Shown here piece after piece: positions 53,532-61,803 of a stretch of 64,000 nucleotides of DNA (positions within the stretch are counted from its first letter, which is position 1; the number at the start of each line of letters is the position of its first letter). The notes under the pieces were generated by a model. The model ran no database searches. It was not told where the DNA came from and was given only the letters and a program-made list of their open reading frames with translations. Position numbers and translations under genes: made by a program. Origin of the DNA: Phycisphaerales bacterium (GTDB lineage Bacteria > Planctomycetota > Phycisphaerae > Phycisphaerales > UBA1924); NCBI GenBank assembly GCA_020846975.1, contig JADLCX010000058.1, positions 62,001-126,000 of the forward strand, written 5' to 3'.

Positions 53532-53708
53532 TTAGAGGACTGTTTAGGCCCTCTCTCGCCTCTCTCTCACTCCAGAAGCTCCCTCGGGCTATCCCTCTCT
53601 CGCTCCACCCTCTCTCTCGCGTCTCTCTCTGTGCTCCAGACCCGGAAGGAGTCTTTTGCTAACGCAGGGTTTCGCAGGACGCCGTCTTTGGGAACTATCC
53701 GGTAAGGC
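53491..53708 (-). ncRNA. Candidate GA-repeat noncoding RNA, about 215 bases
   Basis: Between a well-formed promoter (53715-53742) and the terminator at 53491-53531 lies about 215 bases of minus-strand sequence without a convincing open frame. It is strongly purine-rich, with three related modules of the form UGGAG...GCGAGAGAGGG (about 53639-53608, 53606-53592 and 53574-53548), and seven GGA triplets in all. Small hairpins are visible, including AGACUC/GGGUCU and AGAGGGC/GUCCUCU. It is not 6S, tmRNA, SRP or RNase P RNA by any feature I can see. A protein-sequestering (CsrB-like) or SD-like role is an inference. Confidence 0.6.
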
Positions 53709-53714
53709 AAGTGC

Positions 53715-53742
53715 AATGTACCAGATGCACCGGCAATGTCAA
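53715..53742 (-). promoter_or_regulatory. Sigma-70 promoter of the candidate RNA
   Basis: On the minus strand a perfect TTGACA (-35, at 53737-53742) is followed after 16 bases by TACATT (-10, at 53715-53720). Transcription would begin near 53708. The -35 is a full consensus match; the -10 matches four of six. No operator could be recognised. Confidence 0.65.
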
Positions 53743-54002
53743 GGGTGCGGGTGGTGAGGGCGACGAAAAAAGCGCAAAAAAGCGTTACCGGTCGAAAACT
53801 TGAGAAAATAACCGGAAATACGGTCGATCGCCGGGGAAAAGAGCGCGAAACGAGGGCCGCCGAAACGGGGTGGAGGTCGCTGGGGAGGTGCGATCGGCTT
53901 TCCGTACGTGCGATGGGCCGATCGCAAGGCGAACGGCAACGCCAGCGGCCTCGCCCGTGGGTGGGCGGCCGCGCGGCATCAACGTCTGGAGCCGGATGGG
54001 AA
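53743..54002. other. Gap between candidate RNA and tRNA
   Basis: About 260 bases downstream of the tRNA on the minus strand, with T-runs (for example near 53765-53781) but no clear stem-loop. It contains no supported open frame, so it is mainly the tRNA's 3' flank and the RNA promoter's upstream region. Confidence 0.5.
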
Positions 54003-54076
54003 TGGGCGCAACAGGGCTCGAACCTGTGACCTCAGCTATGTGACAGCTGCGCTCTAGCCAACTGAGCTACGCGCCC
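54003..54076 (-). tRNA. tRNA-Val, anticodon CAC
   Basis: The minus strand folds into a complete cloverleaf: acceptor GGGCGCG with UGCGCCC, D stem GCUC/GAGC, anticodon stem CAGCU/AGCUG with loop GUCACAU (anticodon CAC, reading GUG), a five-base variable loop, and T arm ACAGG/CCUGU with the TTCGAGC loop. The discriminator base is A. CCA is not encoded in the DNA, so it must be added by the tRNA nucleotidyltransferase. Codon GUG is abundant in this GC-rich genome. Confidence 0.97.
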
Positions 54077-54116
54077 GGGATTTCAGGACAGACGATAGCC
54101 GCGTTGCGAGGCGGCG

Positions 54117-54221
54117 TCATCCGGTGATGATGGAGATGACCCAGATGACCAGGAGCACGGCGACGACGAGGATGAGGATGCCCGCGAGGGCGGTGCCGAG
54201 GTTGGTTTTCTTCTTGACCAT
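54117..54221 (-). CDS. Short membrane protein, 34 residues
   Basis: A small ORF starting at 54221 after AGGAGT spaced eight bases before ATG. The product, MVKKKTNLGT followed by AGILILVVAVLLVIWVISII and a TG end, is one positively charged N-terminal patch and a single hydrophobic helix, typical of a small membrane protein. It lies between tRNA-Val and thiG on the same strand. No family recognised, and function unknown. Confidence 0.7.
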   Translation of the reverse strand: MVKKKTNLGTALAGILILVVAVLLVIWVISIITG

Positions 54222-54250
54222 GGCTGCGACTCCTGTTCGGATCCGATCGC

Positions 54251-55117
54251 TCACTCTCCGGGAATGTACGAGATCGTGCCTTCCCACGGCGAGCTCGCGC
54301 TGGCGTAGAGCTTCTTGGGGATTCTTCCCGCGAGGTAGGACTGACGCCCGGCGAGGGTGGCGTGCCGCATGGCGTGGGCCATGAGCACGGGATCGCGGGC
54401 GTGGGCGACGGCGGTGTTGAGCAGGATACCGTCGGCGCCGAGTTCCATCGCGGTCGAGACATCGCTCGCGCTGCCGACGCCCGCATCGACGATCACGGGG
54501 TAGTCGGGGTCGCCCTGCTTGAGCAGTTCGAGGCAGAGCACGATGTTGTTGCGGTTGAGCACGCCCTGGCCCGACCCGATGGGCGAACCCGCGGGCATGA
54601 CGCTGGTTGCGCCGGCTTCCTTGATCCTGATCGCGGAGATCGGGTCGTCGGAGGTGTAGGCGAGGACTTGAAAGCCATCCGCGACAAGTTGGCGAGTGGC
54701 CTCGAGCGTTCCGACGGGGTCGGGCAGGAGCGTTTTTTTGTCGCCGAGCACTTCGAGTTTGACCCAGCCCGCGCCGGGGTTGCCGAGCTGGCTGAGGAGT
54801 TCGCGGCCGAGCCTCGCGACGCGAACGGCATCCTCGGAAGTGAAGCAGCCGGCGGTGTTGGGGAGGATGGTGTAGCGAGACAGGTCGAGGAAGTTCAGCA
54901 GGGACTCGCCGCGTTCGTTGACGAGTCGCTCGCGCCGGACGGCGACGGTGACGACCTGCGCCCCACTGGCATCAAGGGCCTGCTGCATGAGGTCGTAGGT
55001 CTTGTACTTGCCGGTGCCGACGATGAGGCGTGAGGCGAACTCGCGGCCGCCGATGCGGAGGGTTTCGGTGGCTGGGGAGGGAATGGGCGAGAGCGGCTTG
55101 GCTTCGATGTTGGGCAT
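54251..55117 (-). CDS. thiG: Thiazole synthase ThiG
   Basis: A 288-residue TIM-barrel enzyme that makes the thiazole phosphate of thiamine from deoxyxylulose phosphate, dehydroglycine and ThiS thiocarboxylate. The signature [19 protein letters not shown] and the Schiff-base Lys in [14 protein letters not shown] are visible, as are [18 protein letters not shown] and [13 protein letters not shown]. It is a little longer than usual at the N-terminus, and I start at 55117 to skip a non-conserved stretch. ThiS lies 80 bases upstream, on the same strand. Confidence 0.94.
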   Translation of the reverse strand: MPNIEAKPLSPIPSPATETLRIGGREFASRLIVGTGKYKTYDLMQQALDASGAQVVTVAVRRERLVNERGESLLNFLDLSRYTILPNTAGCFTSEDAVRVARLGRELLSQLGNPGAGWVKLEVLGDKKTLLPDPVGTLEATRQLVADGFQVLAYTSDDPISAIRIKEAGATSVMPAGSPIGSGQGVLNRNNIVLCLELLKQGDPDYPVIVDAGVGSASDVSTAMELGADGILLNTAVAHARDPVLMAHAMRHATLAGRQSYLAGRIPKKLYASASSPWEGTISYIPGE

Positions 55118-55196
55118 GGTTGTGGTCGAGGTGTGAAGCGGGAGTCGCGAGTGGGCCGATGCCTGCCGCGTCGGTCTGGGGGGAAGGGGGGGGTGG

Positions 55197-55397
55197 TCAG
55201 CCGCCTCCGACGAGCGTGACGATCTCGACGCGGTCGCCATCGGCGAGTTGGGTTTCCGCATGGGCGGACTTGGCGACCAACCGCTTGTTGACCTCGACAG
55301 CGCAGGGTTGCTTGTCGAGTTTCAACTCGGTCAGGAGGGAGGCGATGCTCGCCTTGTCGGGGAGGCGCCTCGGCTGGTCGTTGACGACGATCGTCAT
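55197..55397 (-). CDS. thiS: Sulfur carrier protein ThiS
   Basis: A 66-residue ubiquitin-like carrier that ends in the Gly-Gly needed for thiocarboxylation (TLVGGG). The beta-grasp pattern [17 protein letters not shown] and [11 protein letters not shown] is typical. It supplies sulfur to ThiG, next door on the same strand. No TPP riboswitch element was seen in the 100 bases upstream. Confidence 0.93.
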   Translation of the reverse strand: MTIVVNDQPRRLPDKASIASLLTELKLDKQPCAVEVNKRLVAKSAHAETQLADGDRVEIVTLVGGG

Positions 55398-55495
55398 GCT
55401 AGAACAATACGCGACCGGGACCGGGAATCGCGGTAGAACCAGCGTGCGAACGATATCGGGAGGGGGTTCGGGTCGTGGTGGGCAGGAGGCGTTCG

Positions 55496-56746
55496 ATGAC
55501 CTGCGGATCCAGCGTGGAGCGGCTGACGGCGCATCATTTGGTGCGGCGAGTGTTGGGGCACGGGCTGGTGTTCGCCGCGGTGCTGGCGCTGACGGTTGGC
55601 GTCGGCGGATGCTCTCGGAAGAAAAAGTACAGCCAGCGCTCGCCGGACGAACTCATCGCGTCGGCGGTGCAGATGATCAAGGACGGGAAAACTACGCAAC
55701 TGCCGGACCTGATCTACGCGGACTCGCCGGAGATGCGGGTGGTGTTGAACAACATGGGCAAACTGGCGGGACACATGCAGAGCATGTCCGCGGCAGCGGC
55801 CGAGCGTTTTCCGGACGAACTCGCGAAACTCAAGGACAAGGCGGCGGAGTCGGCCGCGGACGGCTCGGCGGTGGAGTTTCTCAACAAGATGATGTCCGGC
55901 GGCGGGCCGGGAGGTGGGGGGCGTGGGGGCCGGGTCAGCGTGCGTGTCGGGAGTGGTGGCGTGTCGGCCTCGCCCTCGGGCGGCGGGCCGATGGACGAGC
56001 GGCAGATGGAGGACCTGTTCAATCGGCTGTTCGCCGATCCGTACGGCTGGCTCGAGCGCAACGCGTCGCGGCTCTCGACGATCAAGACCGCGGACGACAC
56101 GGCGTCGATCATGCTCGACGGGGAGCCGATCATCCCCGGGCTCGGGCTGCCGATGAAGCTCGAGGAGGGAAGGTGGTACATCGCGCTCCCGACGAACATG
56201 CCCGGGGCGTCGAGTTTCTGGCCGCGGAGCAAGGACCAGTGGAGCATCCTGAACTCGCTGGTGACGGTGCTGGACAAGACTGTGGTGGACATGGAGCACG
56301 ACATCCGTTCGGGGCAGACGGCGACTCTGAGTTCGCTGGGGACGGATGCGAGGAAGAAGGTGATCCTGCCCGGGGCGATCGCGTTCGCGGCGTACGGCAA
56401 GGAGGTCGATGTGCGGATGCGTGTGGACCGGCGCGTGAAGCAGGTTCAGGCCAAGAACAAGGAATGGACCAGGATGAAGGAAGAGGCGGGGGTCGAGGTG
56501 CCGGCAAGGCTGCTCTCGACGATCGCGAGGCTCGCGCCCGACGAGATCGAGCCGCTGGTCCGGCAGAACAAGGCGCCGAACATCGAGCGGTTGACGCTGC
56601 GCGAGTACGAGGAGCTCGCGGGCGCGTGGCTCTCGAAGGCGGGGATCGGGGTGAGACTCGATGGGGAACTCAGCAAGGATGTTGTCGAGGCCGAGGTGAA
56701 GAAGTGGGAGGAATCGCGCAAGAAGGCTGTTGCGGCGAAGAAGTAG
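55496..56746 (+). CDS. Lipoprotein of unknown function
   Basis: A 416-residue protein with an ATG at 55496 after AGGAGG (55484-55489). A lipobox GVGGC follows a hydrophobic start. The mature part begins with a Lys-rich SRKKKYSQRS and has long helices (for example ERFPDELAKLKDKAAE) and Gly-rich linkers (GGGPGGGGRGG). No recognised domain. It is divergent from thiS, and the next gene on its strand is a PEP-CTERM-like protein. Confidence 0.72.
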   Translation: MTCGSSVERLTAHHLVRRVLGHGLVFAAVLALTVGVGGCSRKKKYSQRSPDELIASAVQMIKDGKTTQLPDLIYADSPEMRVVLNNMGKLAGHMQSMSAAAAERFPDELAKLKDKAAESAADGSAVEFLNKMMSGGGPGGGGRGGRVSVRVGSGGVSASPSGGGPMDERQMEDLFNRLFADPYGWLERNASRLSTIKTADDTASIMLDGEPIIPGLGLPMKLEEGRWYIALPTNMPGASSFWPRSKDQWSILNSLVTVLDKTVVDMEHDIRSGQTATLSSLGTDARKKVILPGAIAFAAYGKEVDVRMRVDRRVKQVQAKNKEWTRMKEEAGVEVPARLLSTIARLAPDEIEPLVRQNKAPNIERLTLREYEELAGAWLSKAGIGVRLDGELSKDVVEAEVKKWEESRKKAVAAKK

Positions 56747-57009
56747 TGGACCGAATACGGCGCGCGAAGAGTCGAGCTTGCGAGATTGCGAGAGAGCGAG
56801 CTTGCCCCATTCGGGGGAAGCACACGCTTTCATTGCCCTCTTCGGGTGATCGCGGGAAGTGCGAACGCGGTGAATAACTCGGTCGAACTCCGGTTCGTGC
56901 TTGCGGATGGACCGCCGAGTGAGACAATGCCTCCGTGCGCTGACTCGGACGCAAGCCCGTCCGGTTGCGATGGACACTGCGGCCCGAGCGGTGTGCAGGA
57001 GGATCGAAC

Positions 57010-57687
57010 ATGAGAGAGAGCAATGTTCGTCTCGGCGCGGTGGTTGTGTCTGCGTGCGGCGCGGCGATGATCTCATCGCCGGCGCTGGGCTGGGGCAACA
57101 GCAGCGTCAACGGCTTCGGGTTCGGAACGGCGGAGGTTCGTGTGTGGTGCGCGCCGAACGCGCCGCCGGCGGCGCCCAATCACTTTGTTTCCAACGGTCC
57201 GATGTTCGGGCCGTCGGCTTCTCTCGGGCCGGGCCTCGCGGGCTGCAATCCGGCCACGTTCGGATCGCTGACGGGCGGCGGACTCTGGCGCTGGAACGTG
57301 GCTTCGTCCGCGCTGGGCGGCGACGTTGTTGACGGGTACGACCTGTACCCATTGGTCACGCCCACCTCGTTCTCGGCTTCGGCATCGCTGGTTACGTCGG
57401 GGTCGGTGCTGTCTTCGAGCAGCGCGATGTTCACGATCTCGTGGTCGGGCTCGGACATGGGCACCGCGCAGCGTCTCCGCTGGCTGGAGCCGGATGGCTC
57501 ATTGATCCGCGAAGAGCTGCGCGTCGGCCCGTGGAGCGAGACATTCACAGCGTTGATCACATCCTCGTTCCCAATCGAGGAGATTCGGCTTGAGACTTGC
57601 GGGGTCGTGACGAGCATCCCATCGCCGGGAGGCGCGATCCTGCTGGCGCTGGCGGGCTTCGCGATTCCGAGGCGTCGCCGCGTGTAG
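57010..57687 (+). CDS. Secreted protein with PEP-CTERM-like tail
   Basis: A 225-residue protein with an ATG after AGGAGGATCGAAC. It has a signal peptide (about residues 1-27, ending SSPALG), and a Ser/Gly-rich beta domain with two Cys. The C-terminus is IPSPGGAILLALAGFAIPRRRRV: a short Pro-rich motif, a hydrophobic helix and an Arg cluster, the layout of PEP-CTERM sorting signals. That suggests processing by an exosortase-like enzyme, none of which is in the window. The function of the mature domain is unknown. Confidence 0.78.
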   Translation: MRESNVRLGAVVVSACGAAMISSPALGWGNSSVNGFGFGTAEVRVWCAPNAPPAAPNHFVSNGPMFGPSASLGPGLAGCNPATFGSLTGGGLWRWNVASSALGGDVVDGYDLYPLVTPTSFSASASLVTSGSVLSSSSAMFTISWSGSDMGTAQRLRWLEPDGSLIREELRVGPWSETFTALITSSFPIEEIRLETCGVVTSIPSPGGAILLALAGFAIPRRRRV

Positions 57688-57813
57688 CGGCGGCCCGAAG
57701 ATCGATTCCGCTCTTCCCGGCCGTCGCTCTCACGCGATGGTCGGGGGTTTCAACCGTGTGGCGTGATCTCTGGCGGAACGCACGAGCCGGGGCGGAGCGG
57801 TACGCTTGCGCCC

Positions 57814-59064
57814 ATGCCGACCATCACCTCGTCACGCTCCCGCCGTTCCACGATCACCTCCACGCCGCTCGCCGAGTACGTCCAACGCCGCGAGCGGCTG
57901 CTCAAGTCGCTCGGCAACTCCGCGGCAGTCGTTTTCGCGGGCGAGGCCGGCAACCACCTGACCGGAAAGTGGCGGCCCGACCTGCACTTCCTTTATCTGA
58001 CGGGGATCGAGACTGAGACCGGCGCGGCGGTGCTGTTCGATCCGTCGAACCCGAACCCCAACCGGCGATGCGTGCTGTTTCTCAGGCCGCTCAACCCCGA
58101 GGCGGATCGGTGGGACGGCTTCCGCGACGAGATCAGTTCGGACCTTCGATCGAGCACCGGCTTCGCGACGGTGATGCGGACGACGATCCTGCCGTCGATG
58201 CTCGCGGGCGCGGCGCGAAGGACCAAGAAACTCGCTTGCGTGCATCCGGTCTCGACGCACACCGCCGACGTGGGGCCGGACCTCGCCGTCTACCGCAGGG
58301 TGTGCGAGCGCGTGCCGGGCTGCGGGATCGAAGAGCGGACGATGCTGATCCCGTCGATGCGCGCGGCCAAGAGCCCGGGCGAGATCGGGCTCATGAAGCG
58401 GGCCGCGGCGGCGACGGCGGCGGGCTACGCGGCCGCGCTGCGGATGCTGAGGCCGGGCGTCGGAGAGGTCGATGTTCAGCGTGCCATGGAGTCGGCGTAC
58501 ATCTCGGCGGGCGCGGAGGGCACCGCGTACCAATCGATCGTCGGCTCGGGGATCAACGCGACGATCCTGCACTACCAGGTCAACAGCGGCGTGTGCCGCG
58601 AGGGTGAGTTGCTGCTGATCGATTCGGGGGCGCAGTTCGCGGGCTATGCGTGCGATGTCACGCGGACCTTCCCGGTCGGCGGACGATTCTCGACCGAGCA
58701 GCGCAAGGTGTATCAGATCGTGCTGCAAGCGCAGGCCGCGGCGATCAAGGCGGCGCGGGCGGGGCGGTACATGTGGGAGGTGGACAAGGCCGCGAGGGAC
58801 GTGATCGACAAGGCCGGGTTCGGGGACCGCTTCCCGCACGGCACGGGCCACCAGCTCGGGCTTCACGTGCACGATTCCGATCCCGAGACCAGGCTCGAGC
58901 CGGGCATGGTCATCACGATCGAACCGGGGATCTATCTCGCCGAGCGGAAACTCGGCATCCGCATCGAGGATGACATCCTGATCACGAAGACCGGGAATGA
59001 AAACCTGACCGTGGCGATTCCCAAGTCGATCGAGGCGATCGAGCGTGCGATGAAGGCCCGGTAG
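57814..59064 (+). CDS. M24 family Xaa-Pro aminopeptidase
   Basis: A 416-residue creatinase-fold metallopeptidase of the aminopeptidase P type, which removes an N-terminal residue before Pro. The metal ligands are visible in the C-terminal catalytic domain: Asp in LIDSGAQF, Asp in CDVTRTFP, His in PHGTGHQLGLHVHD, Glu in TIEPGIYL and Glu in GIRIEDDILI. The N-terminal domain is conserved as usual. The start at 57814 is preceded by a poor ribosome-binding site, with ATG at 57763 as the alternative. Confidence 0.92.
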   Translation: MPTITSSRSRRSTITSTPLAEYVQRRERLLKSLGNSAAVVFAGEAGNHLTGKWRPDLHFLYLTGIETETGAAVLFDPSNPNPNRRCVLFLRPLNPEADRWDGFRDEISSDLRSSTGFATVMRTTILPSMLAGAARRTKKLACVHPVSTHTADVGPDLAVYRRVCERVPGCGIEERTMLIPSMRAAKSPGEIGLMKRAAAATAAGYAAALRMLRPGVGEVDVQRAMESAYISAGAEGTAYQSIVGSGINATILHYQVNSGVCREGELLLIDSGAQFAGYACDVTRTFPVGGRFSTEQRKVYQIVLQAQAAAIKAARAGRYMWEVDKAARDVIDKAGFGDRFPHGTGHQLGLHVHDSDPETRLEPGMVITIEPGIYLAERKLGIRIEDDILITKTGNENLTVAIPKSIEAIERAMKAR

Positions 59065-59096
59065 CCGTCGCGGGAGGAGTTGCCCGATCGCACCGG

Positions 59097-59849
59097 TTAT
59101 CGAGATCGAGCGGGCTTGGCGATTGTGCGGGCGTTTGCGTCCGCGGATCGACCGCCGGCCGGTTGGCCCGCGGCGCGGTGCGCCGATTTCGCGGTTGGTC
59201 GCGGCGGCTTGTTCAGGAAGGGCGCGAGTTCGGCGGGAACCTGCTTGATGCCGCGGCGCCTGGCCTTCTGCACGGCGTACCAGAGCGACATGTGCACGCG
59301 GTACCGCACGGCGTCGGTGATGTTGAGCCCGTGCCGCTCCATGGCTTCGAGGGCCCATCGCCAAGCGTGGTACTCCTCGAGGCAGCGCGGCTTGTACACG
59401 TCGAAGCCGATGGCGTGGTGGCCGATCTCGTGCAGGAAGACCGCGATCGACATCGGCCCCTTCGGGCGCGGCGACTCGATCAGCCGCTGGATGCGTCCGT
59501 CGTGGTAGGTCACGTACCACGCGATGCCCGACATGCCGCTGCGCCACTTGCGGACGCGGATCTTGTACTCATCCAGATGCAGTCGCACGACGGCGTCGTA
59601 GCGGGCCTGCATGGAGTCGGGGCTGGTTCCCGGGCGCGGCCCCGGTCCGCGCGGTTGCCGCGCTCTGGTTGTGTTTTTCGAGGCGGCCGGATCGGCGCGA
59701 TCGGGCTGCGGGCGTTCGGGCCGGTTCGGGCCCGGCCTCGGCGCGGGCCTTCCGGCGAGCGGCTTGGGTTCGCGCAGGGGATAGCGTTCCCGGGGCGGCG
59801 GGCGCAGTTTGCGTCGGATCGGTTCGATCAGGTCCCACAGCGTGAGCAT
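59097..59849 (-). CDS. Zinc-metalloprotease-like protein
   Basis: A 250-residue protein with HEIGHHAIGFDVYKPR near residue 140, an HEXXH zinc motif with a further conserved His and Glu (CLEEYHAWRWALEAMER) that may complete the metal site. The N-terminal 80 residues are rich in Pro and Arg and probably disordered. It resembles small metalloproteases of the M48/M78-like or DUF-type group, but I cannot assign it. Its ATG overlaps the fmt stop in TGATG, so it is coupled to fmt. Confidence 0.75.
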   Translation of the reverse strand: MLTLWDLIEPIRRKLRPPPRERYPLREPKPLAGRPAPRPGPNRPERPQPDRADPAASKNTTRARQPRGPGPRPGTSPDSMQARYDAVVRLHLDEYKIRVRKWRSGMSGIAWYVTYHDGRIQRLIESPRPKGPMSIAVFLHEIGHHAIGFDVYKPRCLEEYHAWRWALEAMERHGLNITDAVRYRVHMSLWYAVQKARRRGIKQVPAELAPFLNKPPRPTAKSAHRAAGQPAGGRSADANARTIAKPARSR

Positions 59850-60817
59850 CAGGCGTCCTGCCTTGCGGAAGCAACCATCGTGCTTGGGAGAAGCGTTCGG
59901 CCGTTTGCAAAGTCCGACCACGGCATGGCTCGCTTGCCCGGCGGCTGGACTTCGAGCAATGCCAGCACCGTGCCGTGGCCGCACGAGACCAGGCCGCGGC
60001 GAGGATCGATCAGGGTTCCGGGGTCGGCGTTCGATCGTCCATCCTCGGCACGAACGCGCAGCAGCTTGAGCGCGACGGGCGCGGCGGGCGGTGCGGCGTT
60101 CGGGTTGGTCAGCACGACCGAGATCCCCGGCCACGGCGTCAGGGCGTGCACTTCTCGCCGGAGAAAATCCGCGGGCTGATGGAAGTCGATGTCGTCGTTG
60201 TCCTTGCTGAGCTTGGTGGCGATGGTGACCTGAGACTCGTCCTGGGTCTGGGGCTGGAGCACGCCCGCGGCGTGGTCTGCGAGCACGCGCATCACCAGGT
60301 CCGGTCCGTCGGCCGCGAGCGCATCGTGCAGTTCGCCGGCGGTGCTCAGCGGGTCGATCGGACGGATCGAGGTACCCAGGACCAGCCCCGCATCCATGCG
60401 GTCGGCGAGCGTGATGACGGAGTTGCCGGTGACCGGATCTCCCGCGAGGATGGCGGCGTTGATCGGGGCCGCGCCGCGCCAACGCGGGAGGAGCGAGGCA
60501 TGAAGGTTGATCGCGAACCGGTCGGCGAGCAGCGGCTTGGAGAGCTTCTGGCCGAAGGCGATCACGACCCAGGCGTCGGCGGGAACGCCGCGGACGGCCT
60601 GAACAACGTGCGGCAGATTGACCTTCTCGGGCTTGAGCAGCGGCACATCGGGCAGGCACTCGGCCGCCCATGCTCCGATCGGCGTCGGTGAGAGTCTTCC
60701 GCCGCGGCCCGCGGGCTTGTCGGGCTGCGTGACGACCGCCACGACTTGGTGTTCGCGCGACAGTCGCGCGAGCGTGGGCAGGCCGAAAGCGCCGGAACCG
60801 AAGAAGACAATCCTCAT
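59849..60817 (-). CDS. fmt: Methionyl-tRNA formyltransferase
   Basis: A 322-residue enzyme that formylates initiator Met-tRNA with 10-formyl-THF. The Rossmann start MRIVFFGSGAFGLPTL, the catalytic INLHASLLPRWRGAAPI (Asn, His and the SLLP loop) and DAGLVLG are intact, as is the C-terminal OB-like domain. Polypeptide deformylase, often next door, is not seen here. Confidence 0.95.
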   Translation of the reverse strand: MRIVFFGSGAFGLPTLARLSREHQVVAVVTQPDKPAGRGGRLSPTPIGAWAAECLPDVPLLKPEKVNLPHVVQAVRGVPADAWVVIAFGQKLSKPLLADRFAINLHASLLPRWRGAAPINAAILAGDPVTGNSVITLADRMDAGLVLGTSIRPIDPLSTAGELHDALAADGPDLVMRVLADHAAGVLQPQTQDESQVTIATKLSKDNDDIDFHQPADFLRREVHALTPWPGISVVLTNPNAAPPAAPVALKLLRVRAEDGRSNADPGTLIDPRRGLVSCGHGTVLALLEVQPPGKRAMPWSDFANGRTLLPSTMVASARQDA

Positions 60818-60890
60818 GGGCGGGCGATGGTACGTCCGGCGCCGGTCGAGGGTGCCGGTGCTTCGATCCGCTCGCGAGTATCATGCGGCC

Positions 60891-61796
60891 ATGAAGCCGA
60901 TCATGCACATCGTCACGGTGCTCGCTCTTTCGCCGCTGCTCTCGGGCTGTATCGCGTGGGAGATCCGCGATGAGATTCGAGCGACCAACCAGAACCTCTG
61001 CGAGGTCAAACCCGCGCTGGTGCACACGCTGCACAGTGTCGAAGAGACCAACCAGAAGATCGCGGTGACCCAGGCCCAACTCGCGGAGATTCAGGCCGCG
61101 CTGGTCGTCACGCAGTCGAAGCTCGATGCCGTTCACGCTTCTCTGACCCGCACGGACGAGCACCTCACCACGGTGGGCGGCACGCTCGGCCAGACCAATC
61201 CCAAGCTCGTCGACCTGGACGGCGGACTGGAGCGCATGAAGGTCCTGAACGACGTCCACGCGACGCTCAAGGACGTGCAGGCGGCGCTGGGACCGTTGAG
61301 CGGCGCGATGGGGTCGCTCGGTGGTGCGATGTCGTTCCTCGGGCTGAGTTCTGACAGTTCGACGGACCTGCTGGAGGCTGAAGAGGAATCGGCTGCGGCC
61401 GATGCTGCGCCCGTTGAAGCTTCGGCGGCCGATTCAACAGCCAAGCCCGCGGCCGGGTCTGCCGCGGATGCCTCCGAGGCCGGAGCGTCCAAGCGCCCGG
61501 ACCCCCTCCTGGGGACCTGGGTGCAGGTCTATCCCCCGCCATCGGCGCAGGCGCCGGGGACGACTTCCGTGCGGATCACCGTCGTCACCGCCGATGGCCG
61601 AGTGGTGAGCGCGCACGATGGTCAGAAACCTCGCTCGGGAAAGTGGACGCGACAGGGACGTACGCTCACGTTTTCGTTCGATCCGGTGAGTGCGGGAGCG
61701 CAGCCCGAGGTTGAGACCGGCGAACTGCTCTCGCTGAACTCGCGGGCGCTCACGATCCGTGTCGGCGACTCGATCCGCGTCCACGCGCGGCCGTAG
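60891..61796 (+). CDS. Lipoprotein with coiled-coil region
   Basis: A 301-residue protein whose lipobox is LSGC. A helical coiled-coil region (about residues 25-125, with LVHTLHSVEETNQKIAVTQ and VTQSKLDAVHASL) is followed by an Ala/Glu-rich linker and a beta-rich C-terminal domain (TWVQVYPPP, TFSFDPVSAG). Function unknown. It is divergent from fmt and converges on the LacI gene after seven bases. Confidence 0.75.
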   Translation: MKPIMHIVTVLALSPLLSGCIAWEIRDEIRATNQNLCEVKPALVHTLHSVEETNQKIAVTQAQLAEIQAALVVTQSKLDAVHASLTRTDEHLTTVGGTLGQTNPKLVDLDGGLERMKVLNDVHATLKDVQAALGPLSGAMGSLGGAMSFLGLSSDSSTDLLEAEEESAAADAAPVEASAADSTAKPAAGSAADASEAGASKRPDPLLGTWVQVYPPPSAQAPGTTSVRITVVTADGRVVSAHDGQKPRSGKWTRQGRTLTFSFDPVSAGAQPEVETGELLSLNSRALTIRVGDSIRVHARP

Positions 61797-61803
61797 CCCG
61801 GAT

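Noticed and set aside
53182-53705. Short plus-strand open frames across the region after the cyanophycinase gene.
   Set aside because: Low-complexity Ser/Leu/Arg or Arg-rich products with no ribosome-binding site; they overlap the promoter-to-terminator unit of the candidate RNA on the other strand.
55397-55496. A thiamine pyrophosphate riboswitch before thiS.
   Set aside because: No CTGAGA-type thi-box core or matching stems were found in the short gap between thiS and the divergent lipoprotein gene.
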